Positions 45,536 through 56,439 of a stretch of DNA of 64,000 nt are shown here, piece by piece. A program made the position numbers and the translations under genes. The stretch comes from Rhineura floridana (taxonomy: Eukaryota; Chordata; Lepidosauria; Squamata; Rhineuridae): the NCBI RefSeq assembly GCF_030035675.1, contig NC_084489.1:14928001-14992000 (forward strand). Direction: 5' to 3'. The notes beneath the pieces were generated by a model that saw nothing but the letters and a program-made list of their open reading frames with translations, made no database searches and had not been told where the DNA came from. Within the stretch, counting starts at the first letter, position 1, and every line of letters starts with the position of its first letter.

Positions 45536-47270
45536 AATAATTGCTAGAGTTTTCTTATTAGATTTTGGAAGTGTGGAGTCAAATTCCCTTTTCACTCAGA
45601 TTTGTAACGTGAATTACATAAGTATTCAGACACCACTTGGCATATGCTTGTTATGCACCACCATAGTATATAAGCATGTGCAAAATCTCATTAATAGTTC
45701 TCAGATTGGCAGCAGGAAATCTTTACTGAGGCACCTAATACTGTACACATTGCAGAATGAGCCACAAAGAAGCAAACCACAGATCATTATTTCACTTCTA
45801 TCGACTTAAAAATCCTACCAACACGGTTTGATTCTTGCCTGCAAAATTTATACTGAGACATGGCCTCATGAAGCTCCCTTTACACACACACTTCACAGTT
45901 CACACATGTTTGTGCTTACTTGAAAGACACTATGCTATCACATGGCGTCTGTTTACATTAGTGGTGTTAATTAAAACCAACTGATTATTGATAATAATAT
46001 GATATAACTGTGAAAGGTTTAATGAAATCTGAATGTATTTATTCTTTAATATATCCAGGTAATATTATCCAGGTAATATATCCAGGTAATATATATTTTG
46101 ACCAATGTCAAATCTGATCATTGTAATAGGAATTAAAAAGCAATCACAGTAGAATCGCAAGAAACCAAAAGAGAGTCATCAAAAGGTAATATAGAAAACC
46201 TAAACTGTTTGTGGCATCTGAACCATAAAATATCTAACAAACCTCAGTGCTTGCGAATTTCCCCCCTTGCTTTTCTCTCATGACCAAACTACATGTGATG
46301 CTCAGCCACATGTAGTTTCTGCAGGACTTTTTGTATTTTTAATAAACAATGCCGCCACAAATGCTGCAATCTATAGCAGAAAACTGGCAAGGGGCTTCTA
46401 AGCCTTCCCTTCATGCTAGCCACTAAATATATGCAAATTTAGGGTGGCTATGTGTCCTACTTTACCGAGGACTGTTCTCTATTTCAAGGGCTGTCAGAGG
46501 AAGTCCTCAGTTTGAAAGACTGTCCAGTCCAAGTCCAGTTTAAAGATAAAGAACTGTAAGAAGGGAGGGCAGGTGAGGCCTTGAAGTTACCCATCAACAG
46601 TTAGCATCTAGACAGCAGGCTGAGCAGGCACACAGGTCACCTGGCCACAGTCTTCCCTGCTATGGTGAGATGTATTTCTATCTGAATTATGGTAATAATT
46701 TCTAAATTTGCATTATGGGTTGTATCCAAATTTGCATTATGGGTTATATCTAAAGTAATGCTAAGGAATGTGTCCCATCAGTGCAAGGATTTTCGCTGGT
46801 GCAATGAGACTTCCCCCTCTTTTTCCGCTGTGTATTCCCTACATTTGTTCTAGGGGTTTCCCCAACTCTGCGGGACAGATTTGGAAGGGTGTGGGGCACA
46901 CGGAGGGAAGGTCTGTTATGCAACAGAAATCCTTGTGTTGATGGGGTGCACTAGTTGGATATCCCCTATATAGAGAGATTACACATGCAGATTATATGGA
47001 AATCTGTGTCCTCCTTTCTCATTTTTGGTAATGCGTACCCCCACCACACACACACACCTTTTTGCCCTGCTAAGTAAAACATGTGGGTACTTTCATATCT
47101 TTTTTTGCATTTGATTGCAGTTATTTGGAAAAAGGAAACTGAAAAGCAACCAATCAGGGATAAACTATACATGGCTGAAATTTATGTGTATTTTAGCCCT
47201 TAGGTATCATCATTAATCCAACCAAGTTCTATTTTTTGAGAAAGGGTCACTGAAATAGGGATTATACTAG
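45536..47270. other. No gene recognised
   Basis: AT-rich non-coding DNA. ATCCAGGTAATAT is repeated three times near 46055-46092. An (AC)n tract lies near 47043-47058. Confidence 0.4.
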
Positions 47271-47775
47271 GCAAACCTTTCCTAATCTAGTGTTTTGGAC
47301 TATAGCTCCCATCATCCCTGGCCATTAATGATGGTCGCTGGGACTAGGGATGAAGAAGGAATGTGTTCACAGTGGACCAACCACATCCAGAACTCCTGAA
47401 CTTGCTTGCAGATTGGTACACAGCTCCCAGGTCTGATTATGCATTTATTCAAATTTTGTAATGCAGTTTTCATGCACAAAAATGTCTATTTTATATAAAA
47501 AAATGCATATTTTACAGAAACATGCACTGAAAAGCACTGAAAAGTTCATATTTTACATTAAATGTGCACACAAAATGTGTACACGTTAAAATACGGAGTT
47601 TTTGTGCTTTCTTTTTAAAAAAATCCACACAAAAGTGGGACAGAACAGACCTATGATTAAGGGCCAGCAAAACTGAAACAGGACGGAATAAGGCTGCTGA
47701 GTTCCTAGCTGGAGCTGATAGGAGCTGGGAGTCCAAATCATCTGATGGACACAAGGGTTAGGAAAGGTTGTGCTA
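47271..47775. repeat. Fold-back F1 split by an R1 copy
   Basis: Left arm (47271-47345): CAAACCTTTCCTAATCTAGT GTTTTGGACTATAGCTCCCATC. Right arm (47700-47775): GCTGGGAGTCCAAATCATCT GATGGACACAAGGGTTAGGAAAGGTTGTG. The intervening 350 bp are R1 sequence. Confidence 0.65.
47346..47695 (+). repeat. AT-rich repeat R1 inserted in F1
   Basis: ATGAAGAAGGAATGTGTTCA CAG, CAAATTTTGTAATGCAGTTT TCATGC and TTTTTAAAAAAATCCACACA AAAG follow R1 order in shortened form. Confidence 0.55.
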
Positions 47776-48419
47776 GAGTATAGTCTAGGCCCATGGTTCT
47801 CACAATTGGAGTCAAGATTTTAAAGACTACCAGGTCTTCTTCTAGCCTCTACTTGCGCAAATCCCTAGCCAAATCCCTACAATCAGTGTGACAGAGCTAG
47901 ATCTCTACACTCTGCCGTTTGCCATCTTTTACCTTTTGGATTTTTTTTACTGGCTCTCCCTCTGTTTCTTTTAACAAGAATCTCATAAGAAGAACTTGAG
48001 TGGGTGATTCTTTTCCAGGTATGCAGACAAAGTAACGGGAAAAGCTTTACTGGCTTAATGTCATTCTGATGGATTGCTTTAAATGGACAAGAGCCATGCA
48101 AGTGACAAAGATGGCAATCTTCTTTCCTCTGGAGTTAGTATCCTAGAGACGGTAAAGCCTCTGTGGGCCAATGTGCATAGGACAAGGGTGAGTGTCACCA
48201 AGCAAACCCCTTTTCTTAGTTTTGCTTTAATTATAAAGGTTGCTAGAACAGACTCACTTAATGCAATATGGTCGGCTTTACTGTAAGGCAATGGGACACG
48301 ACCGCCTCCAGCGGCTGATTTTGGGTGTCATAAAAGGGCAGAAATTGATTAGTTTTAAATTATGTTGCATTTTTTACTACCAGGAAGAAGGAAGAGGCAC
48401 TTGTGGGATTCTCTGCCTC
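47776..48419. other. No gene recognised
   Basis: Non-coding upstream of the CR1 3' end. The last part (48270-48419) may already belong to that LINE. Confidence 0.4.
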
Positions 48420-48695
48420 AAGTGCTAAAATGACTTGACCCAGTGGGCTCAAGTTGTAAGAAGCCAGATTTCGACTGAACCTCAGGGGAAAATTCCTAAC
48501 TGTTAGAGACATACAACAGTGGAACCAATTACCTAGAGAGGTAGTGGGCTCTCCGACACTGGAGGCATTCAAGAGGCAGCTAGACAGCCATCTGTCGGGA
48601 ATGCTTTGATTTGGATTCCTGCATTGAGCAGGGGGTTGGACTTGATGGCCTTATAGGCCCCTTCCAACTCTACTATTCTATGACTCTACGTTCGA
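48420..48695 (+). repeat. CR1 LINE 3' end, classical amniote type
   Basis: AGATTTCGACTGAACCTCAG GGGAAAATTCCTAACTGTTAGAG...AGGTAGTGGGCTCTCCGACA CTGGAGGCATTCAAGAGGCAGCT...GTTGGACTTGATGGCCTTAT AGGCCCCTTCCAACTCTACTATTCTATGA. The ATTCTATGA-type terminus is diagnostic of CR1. Confidence 0.92.
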
Positions 48696-50381
48696 GTACT
48701 GCACACCCTGTCCTTGACTTGTGGGGGTGGGTGGGCATTGACTGCTCTGCCTCAGGTAGAAAAATGTCTTGGGCCAATCTTCATTGCAACTAAACTTCAA
48801 AATGCTAGACCTAGGCCACAGCATTGTAATGGAAGGACAAATTACTACTTCAGGGAGAGGAACACTCTTGCCCAACTTTCCAAACCCAAGTTGCTGTTAT
48901 GGCTGCTACCTCCCATACAAGGAGGTGGATTTAGAATACAGATGGTGCAACAGGCTTAAAAAGGATTTAGCTTCCAGTTAAGGGAGGAGAACCTGCGCTT
49001 CAGCAGACAAAAAACCATTTTGTGCCTTTGGGTACAATTCTTGCAGAGAGAGCGCAAATAACAGAATGCACTAATTTCCATCCTTATTCATAATCAAATC
49101 AGTAGGATTCCACCAGCATAAAATTTGACCCAATTCTTACATACAACAGTGCAACTGAAGACTATTATTTAATTTATCAATTAACTTTGTCAATATTAAT
49201 GTTTGTGTATTAAGAAGACCAGTGCTGTTTACAACGGACAGTCCGTGTTAATGCACAGTACTTTTTTTTTTAAAAAAAATGTGCTGACTTTGTAATATTG
49301 AAACAGTCTTCTTTTACTTTATGGATTACTTAGCGAAAGGACAGTTTGCATGCCTTCCAGAGCAGGCAGATTTGAATCCATTGTTTATTCAGTATTAAAA
49401 ATTATATTGGTTATCTGCTCAAAAATTCAGGTTACAATTGTTTATTTATTTATTTATTTATTGCATTTGTATACCGCCCCAAACTGTACCCCCTCCCCCC
49501 AAAAAATAGGGATTATTGCAGTAGCAAATAAATATTTGTGTGTTCACATCTGTAGATATTATTGTTTTATTTGGGAACTATCATGGTTCTAATTTCCTGT
49601 TCATGTCTATGGTTCGTTAGTATATGCAGGTTGTCAATCAGAGAAACTTCATGCAATTGGACACTGCTGGTGCTCTTTATCTTCTTAAATTTATTATTAC
49701 GCAGGGATTGATTCTCTGCTCTTTCACAAGATAATCTGCATTATCAATAATATAAAGTGAAGGCTCAGGTCAAGCCATACATTGAAAGACGGGGCTGATG
49801 GGAATCAGAAACAATACAAAGGATTGTCTCAGTGAGATAAGGTTCCACATGTTTCCTACAAATGGAATGACAGGCATGACGTCTACTGATATGCAAACAA
49901 CTCATTCATAACTATTTTGCTCCTGAGTAATAAGGCCAGGATGCCACCTTGTGGCACAGCTTTTCATGCTTGAATAGCTACAGATTACGTGTTAGTTGCC
50001 CGGAATAGATGGGCTAGCACCAAGTGGCAAATTTGTCACTCATAGGCTCACTAATGAAGTGTGAAAGGTTCTTAGAACTCCCAGTAATTCTGAAAAGAAG
50101 TTATGAAAAAGCAGTACAGTTGAACTCACAGCCACTTGCACATTCTTTGTAACATCCAAAGTAGTCACCAAGACATAGGCAAGCTGTTGATGTATATACA
50201 TGTGCAACAGGCACACGTTCTGCAATTCTTCACATGTGTGAATCCTGCACTTCCCTTCAGTCACTAACCAACTGAAAGCACATAGTTGGCTTTGTAAAGC
50301 CTGATATAAGTCTCAATTGAATGGCTAATTTATAGGTACCTTTGTGAAATGATAAAGACCTGTCAATGGGACTGGAATAGA
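48696..50381. other. No gene recognised; short minus-strand LINE tail at 49438-49500
   Basis: TTTATTTATTTATTTATTGC ATTTGTATACCGCCCC (49438-49500) is a LINE tail in reverse. The remaining sequence is non-coding, with no other repeat recognised. Confidence 0.45.
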
Positions 50382-50599
50382 CCATAGCTCAGAGGCACTG
50401 CATATACAGTATCTGGCATGGGGGGGAAACCTGGGTTCAAAAGATTCTGGCTGTCAGCTCCAGCTAAAAGGAACTCAGGTAGCAGAGTTTGGCAAGATCT
50501 CTGCCTGCCTTGTTGGTGAGCCACTCCTAGTCAGAGAGGACACTTACTGGAGTAGATGAACCAAGGTCAGACTCAGTAAAAGGTCACCTTGTATGTTCA
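50382..50599 (+). repeat. tRNA-derived SINE, family B (degenerate)
   Basis: CCATAGCTCAGAGGCACTGC A (A box), GGGTTCAAAAGATTC (B box), CTCCAGCTAAAAGGAACTCA GGTAGCAG, AACCAAGGTCAGACTCAGTA AAAGG. Same order as 54821-55003. Confidence 0.65.
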
Positions 50600-50820
50600 A
50601 CTGTGCCATGTCAGCCAAGCATGGCAAGGCATTTAGAACATCATGGAATTTACTTGAAAACCGGTCTACTCTTTCATGTAGTTCCATAAAATTGTGAAAT
50701 TTTTATTGTATATGTATTGTTTCAGACAATCTCATTCCCAAATGAAACTAAGATAGTACAATCCCTAACTGAGGACTGTTTCACTCTGAATAGTCACTTA
50801 AGAATTCATCATGCTATAAT

Positions 50821-51185
50821 CAAGGGGTCCCTAAACTGCGGTCGGCAGACCACCAACGGTCTACGAACTACATTCAGGTGGTCCATGGTTGTGTGTGTTG
50901 ATTTGTGGTGGAAGATGGGAGATGGCACAACCATCACATCAAATATTCATATTGATTCTTTCATTTCTCATACTTCATTTTATAGTATTACAATTTGAAT
51001 TCTATCGAATACAATAAAATACAATATATAAGAAATATAAGAAGCAACAAAAATAGAATTAAAAATTGCACCACATCTACACCGCATTACAATTACTACA
51101 ACAATTATAAAAACCATTAAGCGGTCTGCCAAGACCCTCAGCAATTTTCAAGTGGTCCATGGAGAATACATGTTTGGGAAGCATT
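50821..51185. mobile_element. hAT MITE (365 bp) with perfect 8-bp target duplication
   Basis: The element begins CAAGGGGTCCCTAAACTGCG and ends CATGTTTGGGAAGCATT. The flanking octamer GCTATAAT is identical at 50813-50820 and 51186-51193. Sub-terminal GGTCGGCAGACC and AGCGGTCTGCCAAGACC are inverted, and GTGGTCCATGG occurs near both ends. The interior is AT-rich with no transposase. Confidence 0.88.
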
Positions 51186-51978
51186 GCTATAATCCATTAT
51201 GATAGAGCTGCAAGAAAATGTTTCTTTTACTAAGACAGACACCTGAAGTTACTGCATTTCCCATCTTAACATAACCTGTGATGGTTTCAAATGTCATGAA
51301 GAGAGAGGAATTCATAACTAGACCCATAACACCTGAGCTCTACCATGTTCAGAATGTTTTCTTGCGCTGAATACTGATACATATTATTGAACAATTTGTG
51401 AAGAAACCCAATGTAATTTTTGGTAGCCAGTGTATGCCCAACTATAATATACACTGTGGGACATGCAGCAAATTCTGTAAACAAAACCTTGCTGATAACC
51501 AGTGAGGTCCAATGTGTAAACTGCTGGACTTTGATATAAATCTCAGCTGAACCATGGGAATATCATGCAATCTAAGCATAGGTTTTCTATCTCCAAAAGT
51601 GGAATGATAGGGATCTACCACAGACAGCAGTTGCAAGAACAAACCAAGACTAAGATTATAACAGGGAAAGTGACAGATAAATAATCACAAAATAATCAGG
51701 CATTAGATAATGGGAGTTTTTTTTTGTTTATATTTATAAGATCCTTACTCCCCAGTTCCTTCCCACTGCCAAAGGACTACATATCAGTGAAGTCAGGGTT
51801 GGCCAAAGGAAGACATTCATTGCTGCATTCTTCAGTGCAATATGCCCTATGAACAGGGGTACATAAAAGCCAAAATGAGTAACAGTTCTTGCCGTTGGGT
51901 TGCAAGGAATTGTTTGTCACCTATAAAGAATGTCACATATTAAAAGGGATGGGGAGGGAGCAAGGCAGCACAATCATT
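51186..51978. other. No gene recognised
   Basis: Non-coding spacer between the hAT MITE and a family P repeat. Confidence 0.4.
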
Positions 51979-52055
51979 TGGGCTGCAGTCCTGTAACCAT
52001 ATACCTGAATTCAATGGGGCTTACTTCTCAGTAGACATGTATAGGACTGCACGGA
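51979..52055. repeat. Short palindromic repeat, family P
   Basis: GGGCTGCAGTCCTGTAACCA TATACCTGAATTCAATGGGGCTTACTTCTCAGTAGACATGTATAGGACTGCACGG. A shorter copy lacking part of the left half. Confidence 0.75.
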
Positions 52056-52084
52056 GTAGAAATGTATAAGAGTGCATCCATATG

Positions 52085-52277
52085 AGAAAGCTAGGCATCT
52101 GCTTTATACTCAATCAGACCATTGGCCCATCTAGCTCAGTACCATCTTCACTGATTAGCAGCAGCTCTCCAGGGTTTCAGACAGGGGCATTCCCAGTCTC
52201 ACCTAGAGATGCTGGGGATTGAACCTAGGACTTCCTGTATGCAAGGCAGATGCTCTACCACTGGGCTACAGCTGTCC
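52085..52277 (-). repeat. tRNA-derived SINE, family B, minus strand
   Basis: The reverse complement reads CTGTAGCCCAGTGGTAGAGC ATCTGCCTTGCATAC, GGTTCAATCCCCAGC, GACTGGGAATGCCCCTGTCT GAAACCCTGGAGAGC, and GGTCTGATTGAGTATAAAGC. The A and B boxes are both clear. Confidence 0.85.
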
Positions 52278-53177
52278 CTCATACTGTGCCATTGACCCTT
52301 GCCTTCTTTTCTCATGGCCTCCCATTTCACTTCACCTTTGTTCTAGAAATAGCACAATTTTTAAAAGGCCACTTATTGAGGGTAGTTTTGGGAACTGTAA
52401 AAAAAAGTTATTTTTCTGTTTATCAACAAGAAGCCATCCCTTATACATTAGGACTGCCCTATGCGCAACCAATTGTACTAAGTGCAGCTCAGAAACCATG
52501 AAGAGTCACCCAATAAAGCTTCAATGTACCTCCTGTTTGTGCTGCTTACCTGAGACTGCAAAACTAGAAGGGGCTGCGAAGCACCTGGCAGCCACCCAGT
52601 GCACGGCTGATAGGCTGCATTTGGTTTGGTGCATCACCCACTGTTCAGGTCTTGTTTTAAGTGTAAACAAATGAAATCACTCAAAGCAAACACTGAAACA
52701 CTGCTGAAGGGTCGGTCTGGAAATTGTAAAAATGTTTCTTATTAAAAAAAGAAGTATGCTCCTCAGTAAGGACTTGTGGCATATTTTCAGGGAGGTAGCT
52801 GAACTAATGTCCAATTGTAACAAAGAGAGAAGGCAGATTAAAAAGGGCAGTGTCTTTTGAAAGTGAAACAAAACTGTGACAAACTTTATAGATAAATCCC
52901 TGAAAAGCAGAATCATTAAAAAAAGAATCCAGTGTGAGCAACATTTATGGTTCTTCAGCTCACAACTCAAATATTTTGCTTTTCCTTAAATGAACAGACT
53001 TTGGCTAAGTGCTACTGGAGGCTTTATATATAGCATCACCAAGATTGATGGATCACCTACGTGGGGTGTTTCATCTACTTTCATCTGCTTGTCTCTTCGG
53101 CATTGCAGTTCAAAAGTTACAGTATGATTGATATATACACATAGGCATGTCCAAGACTTCGGTTGGATATCAGTGCT
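52278..53177. other. Probably ITGA9 3' UTR or downstream flank; no gene recognised
   Basis: Overlapping open frames near 52219-52674 begin within the SINE and show no domain. The extent of the ITGA9 3' UTR cannot be set because no clear AATAAA on the minus strand stands out. Confidence 0.4.
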
Positions 53178-53272
53178 TTAAGCTGCAGTCCTATACTCAA
53201 TTACCTGGGAGTAAGTCCTATTGAACCCAATGGGACTTACTTCTGAATAAATGTGTATAAGATTGCACTGTT
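53178..53272. repeat. Short palindromic repeat, family P
   Basis: TAAGCTGCAGTCCTATACTC AATTACCTGGGAGTAAGTCCTATTGAACCCAATGGGACTTACTTC TGAATAAATGTGTATAAGATTGCACTGTTA. Nearly consensus. Confidence 0.85.
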
Positions 53273-53704
53273 AGTGAACTACATATATATATATATATAT
53301 TTATAGCTATTCAATAGAAAACATAAAACATTGATACAAATATATAAAAAGACATAATCAGTATAAAAAGCTTGTATTTATATATAAAAAATACTTTTTT
53401 AGGCAACAGTCTTCCCCTGAGGGTATACCATGTATGTTGGATTCATAAATATTGTTCTGCAATGCAGCTCAGTTATCAAAGTTCATCTCTTTCAGGAAGT
53501 ATAAATTGTCACCTGACATGTCTGCAGTGGTTGCCTCAGGATACATTCCCTAGCTTAAGATGATGAAGAACAACAGCGTCAACGGGGCCTCCGAAAAATC
53601 TGGAGAAGATTCCTTCTTCCACATATGGAAGATACAAGAGCAGGATCAATAGGGTAGTAATTGTGTATCACATGAATGGGCTTTCAATGTTCCCCTCCAG
53701 CAGT
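53273..53704 (-). other. ITGA9: ITGA9 3' UTR (proximal part)
   Basis: Follows the ITGA9 stop codon on the minus strand. It includes AT-rich tracts and an (AT)n run near 53283-53301. The transcript end is not resolved. No open frame continues. Confidence 0.6.
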
Positions 53705-53803
53705 TTACTGACTTTTCTGGACCCAGTCCCAGCTGTCTTCATTCTCTTGCCTATTCTTCTCTGCCTCAATGATTTCTTTGTATTTTCTGCGAAAGAAGCC
53801 CAT
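53705..53803 (-). CDS. ITGA9: Integrin alpha-9, last coding exon (cytoplasmic tail)
   Basis: The minus strand shows a polypyrimidine/acceptor TTTTTCATTTGCAG directly before ATGGGC, then 32 codons and TAA. The peptide opens MGFFRRKYKEIIEAE and closes SWDWVQKSQ. GFFRR is the membrane-proximal GFFKR-type motif that holds integrin alpha and beta tails together. The acidic, Trp-rich end closely matches the known ITGA9 tail and differs from its nearest relative ITGA4. The alpha-9/beta-1 receptor binds tenascin-C, VCAM-1, osteopontin and related ligands at the cell surface, and its tail binds paxillin. The Met here is internal to the protein, not a start. The transmembrane and extracellular exons should lie beyond 64000, because I found none in 53804-64000. 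Confidence 0.95.
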   Translation of the reverse strand: MGFFRRKYKEIIEAEKNRQENEDSWDWVQKSQ

Positions 53804-54820
53804 CTGCAAATGAAAAAGAAACCTTCATTAATAGGTGGATCAGTTTACCACATTTCTGATATAGACACACTACAGTTTACATAATTATTCAGCTGAACCT
53901 CTGATCTGGTGTTCCAATAACTTGAATGGGACTTAATAGAGGACTAAGTGGTACAATACCTGGTATAGATGTATATGGGAGCCAGTTATTTGGGCTGAGA
54001 TTAAGGGTAGAGACATACTGTTATGCCCGTTCCAGTGTGTCTCCACCTCTCTTTTCTGAAAATGCGGGCACACGACTAGTCAAACTCTTCCCTTTTTTAC
54101 TCTAAAACTCTGGTCGTAGCAGCTTGAGTGCATTTTTTTTAAAAAACAAATCAGCTTCAGGCAATTTTTACAACTGATTGGTAGATCAACCTGTTTGTTT
54201 TCCAGGTGTGGCCAATGGAAACACTTTGTTGCAGGCTCAGACAGAGACAGTGATTGGCCCAACACTTTGCTATGGGTGATCCTGAAAGGTCTGAAGTCAG
54301 CAGAGGAGAAGGGAGGTGTGGCCAGCAAAGGGCAGAGTGGCTTCAAAACACGGCCAGAAAAGCCATTCTGGCTGCTTTTCAAGTGACTAGTGTGCCCACA
54401 GCTCCAGTCTCAGGGATCCACAGTATCCATTTTCCCCTTCCACCTGTGTCCCTTTGACTTCTTTAACTACTGTCGCCCTGCCACTTCCAGACTGCCCTTG
54501 CTGCTCTTTGCCTTTTTAATTTTATATACATACACAAATAAAACAAATGTGATTACATTTACGTAAGTGTGATGGTGCTCAGAAAAACGTAGAGGGCTGT
54601 GGTAGCTAGATGGAAGGTGGCTGAGCTGGTTGGACAGGGCTACCCCCAGGAGTATGGGACCAGTGTCTGGTACAACAACAGGAGGTTTATTTATTTGTTT
54701 TTCTTAGCAGGCTTGTATATTACAATGTGAAAGCTGAATCAAGATTTCAAAGCTGAATTCAGGTGCTCCTAGGAGTTGTTAAGAGTCTTATTTACTACCA
54801 TACCACTATGTAGGGAAGGG
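53804..54820. other. ITGA9 intron sequence; no exon or repeat recognised
   Basis: Intronic relative to ITGA9 on the minus strand. Includes an AT-rich LINE-tail-like piece near 54505-54565. Open frames near 54080-54457 lack splice support. Confidence 0.5.
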
Positions 54821-55003
54821 CCATAGGTCTGTGGCAGGGCACCTACCTTGCATGCAGAAGTTCCCAGGTTCAGTCCCTAGCATCTCCAGGTGGTGCTGGG
54901 AGAGACCGCTGCCTGAAACCCAGGAGAGCCTCTGCCAGTCAGTGCAGACAATACTGAGCTAGACGGACAAATGGTGACTCCAAATAAGGCAGCTTCCATG
55001 TTC
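54821..55003 (+). repeat. tRNA-derived SINE, family B
   Basis: CCATAGGTCTGTGGCAGGGC ACCTACCTTGCATGCAGAAG, CCCAGGTTCAGTCCCTAGC (B box), ACCGCTGCCTGAAACCCAGG AGAGCC, AATACTGAGCTAGACGGACA AATGG, AAGGCAGCTTCCATGTTC. Confidence 0.85.
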
Positions 55004-55054
55004 CTAACGTACAATTCCACCAACACAATGGTTATGATTGGAGTGTATCCTCTG

Positions 55055-55165
55055 AGCTGTGAATCATACTGAACAACCTTGGACCAGTCACCAACCCCCA
55101 CCCTAATTTATATTATGGGTTGCTGTGAGGATAAAATGGGGGAGGGAAAACATATACCATTAGTG
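55055..55165 (+). repeat. tRNA-derived SINE, family A, 3' part
   Basis: CTTGGACCAGTCACCAACCC CCACCCTAATTTATATTATGGGTTGCTGTGAGGATAAAATGGGGGAGG matches the body and tail of family A. Confidence 0.6.
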
Positions 55166-55737
55166 GCTCTTTGGAGTTATACCCCACCTTTCCTCCAAAC
55201 AAACAAACAAACTTATAGACGCTAGTGGAGCTTCTCCTAATATATCTCCCCTGCAACCCCCCCTCCCAAAAAGTCTATAATCAGCTCAGTCCAGAAATAC
55301 ATGTGAGTTTAAAGGCACAGTCATAGCAGCGGCTCCTACTGTCAGCAGTTCAACTCAATCTGCCCATGAGGTTGCATTTGGAGATGTTCAAAAGCCACTG
55401 AAAAACATTAGTTATCTGACAAATTGTTTTCCAACAAGCTCCCCTTCAAATTCTTACTGATGTTTCACAGGAGAAGGACTTTCCACATTTATTGATTCTG
55501 TACATTTTGCTTTAGGCTACATTTGGCAACAATGCTTAGAGATGGGAAAACTGGGAGATTTTGCTACTTTGATTGCAGTTTTTTTAAAAACTGTCCTTAT
55601 ACATTCTTACAGGTGTTTTACTTGAACAGCACCCTCCCAAAATGACCCATTTTCATTTTAAGAAAAAATCAAGGGCAATTGCAGCCCATAGCTGGGAAAT
55701 GAAGAGGCAAGACAAGATGAAGTGTGGATGAAGTGGG
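55166..55737. other. ITGA9 intron; no gene recognised
   Basis: Non-coding, with an (AAAC)n run near 55195-55211. Confidence 0.4.
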
Positions 55738-56428
55738 TGTTACAAGTTAGCCCCAAGGCGAGCCTTATCCTGCCAATATGCTGCACAACCTGGAAGGCAG
55801 GCCTCAGAACCCACCGATCACCTTAAAGGGTGCCTAAGTGTTCCATCCGGAGCCAAGGAATGCAGGCACATGTATTTCAGTAAGGTTTTCTCTTTTTATT
55901 AAAGCTACAGTTATATCAACAGCTTTTTGACTCATTCACCTAACTATGCTTTCTAAGAACTATTTCTCTGACTAGTGCTGACTAAGCAAGCCTCTGGGTA
56001 CAGAAGTTGACTCAGCACCCCCCCCTTGTTAATGCCCCCTTAAATAGGTTTCACTTTCATGCACAAACGATGGCTCCTCCTAACCCCCGCCGGTCGTTGT
56101 TCTTTGCGCCTCTGAATTCTGTGAGAGTGGGGGGGGGAGGGGCTGGACCTCAACTTCTCCCTCCAAATGAGGGGGGGTAGCTGACTGGGTAGGCATGGGA
56201 AACTGCTGAGTGCCCGGCTGGGAATCAGCAAGTGGATCAGGTGGCTACTCGGGCACAAAGAAAAGGGGTGTGTCCTCAGAAGCAACCTCTGACAGCTCTC
56301 CCTGTGCTTCCATGGGAGGAGTTGGGATTTGGGGGCACTGAGATCCTTCCTCCCTCAACCCGCACCCGAGCCCTCAAAGTCAGAGTCCTCCTCCTGCAAG
56401 CCCTCCCCCCCTGTCCTGAGTCACAACA
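55738..56428 (-). mobile_element. Solo LTR candidate, minus strand (fossil)
   Basis: Read on the minus strand it starts TGTTGTGACTCAGG and ends CTAACTTGTAACA, so the ends are TG...CA. It has CCTATTTAAGGGG as a TATA-type box about 400 bp from its start and TTTAATAAAAAG as a polyadenylation signal downstream, in the order expected of an LTR. About 690 bp. No internal region adjoins it, and no matching target duplication is evident. It abuts the minus-strand Ngaro fragment at 56440. Family not assigned. Confidence 0.6.
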
Positions 56429-56439
56429 CTAAGGGTGCT

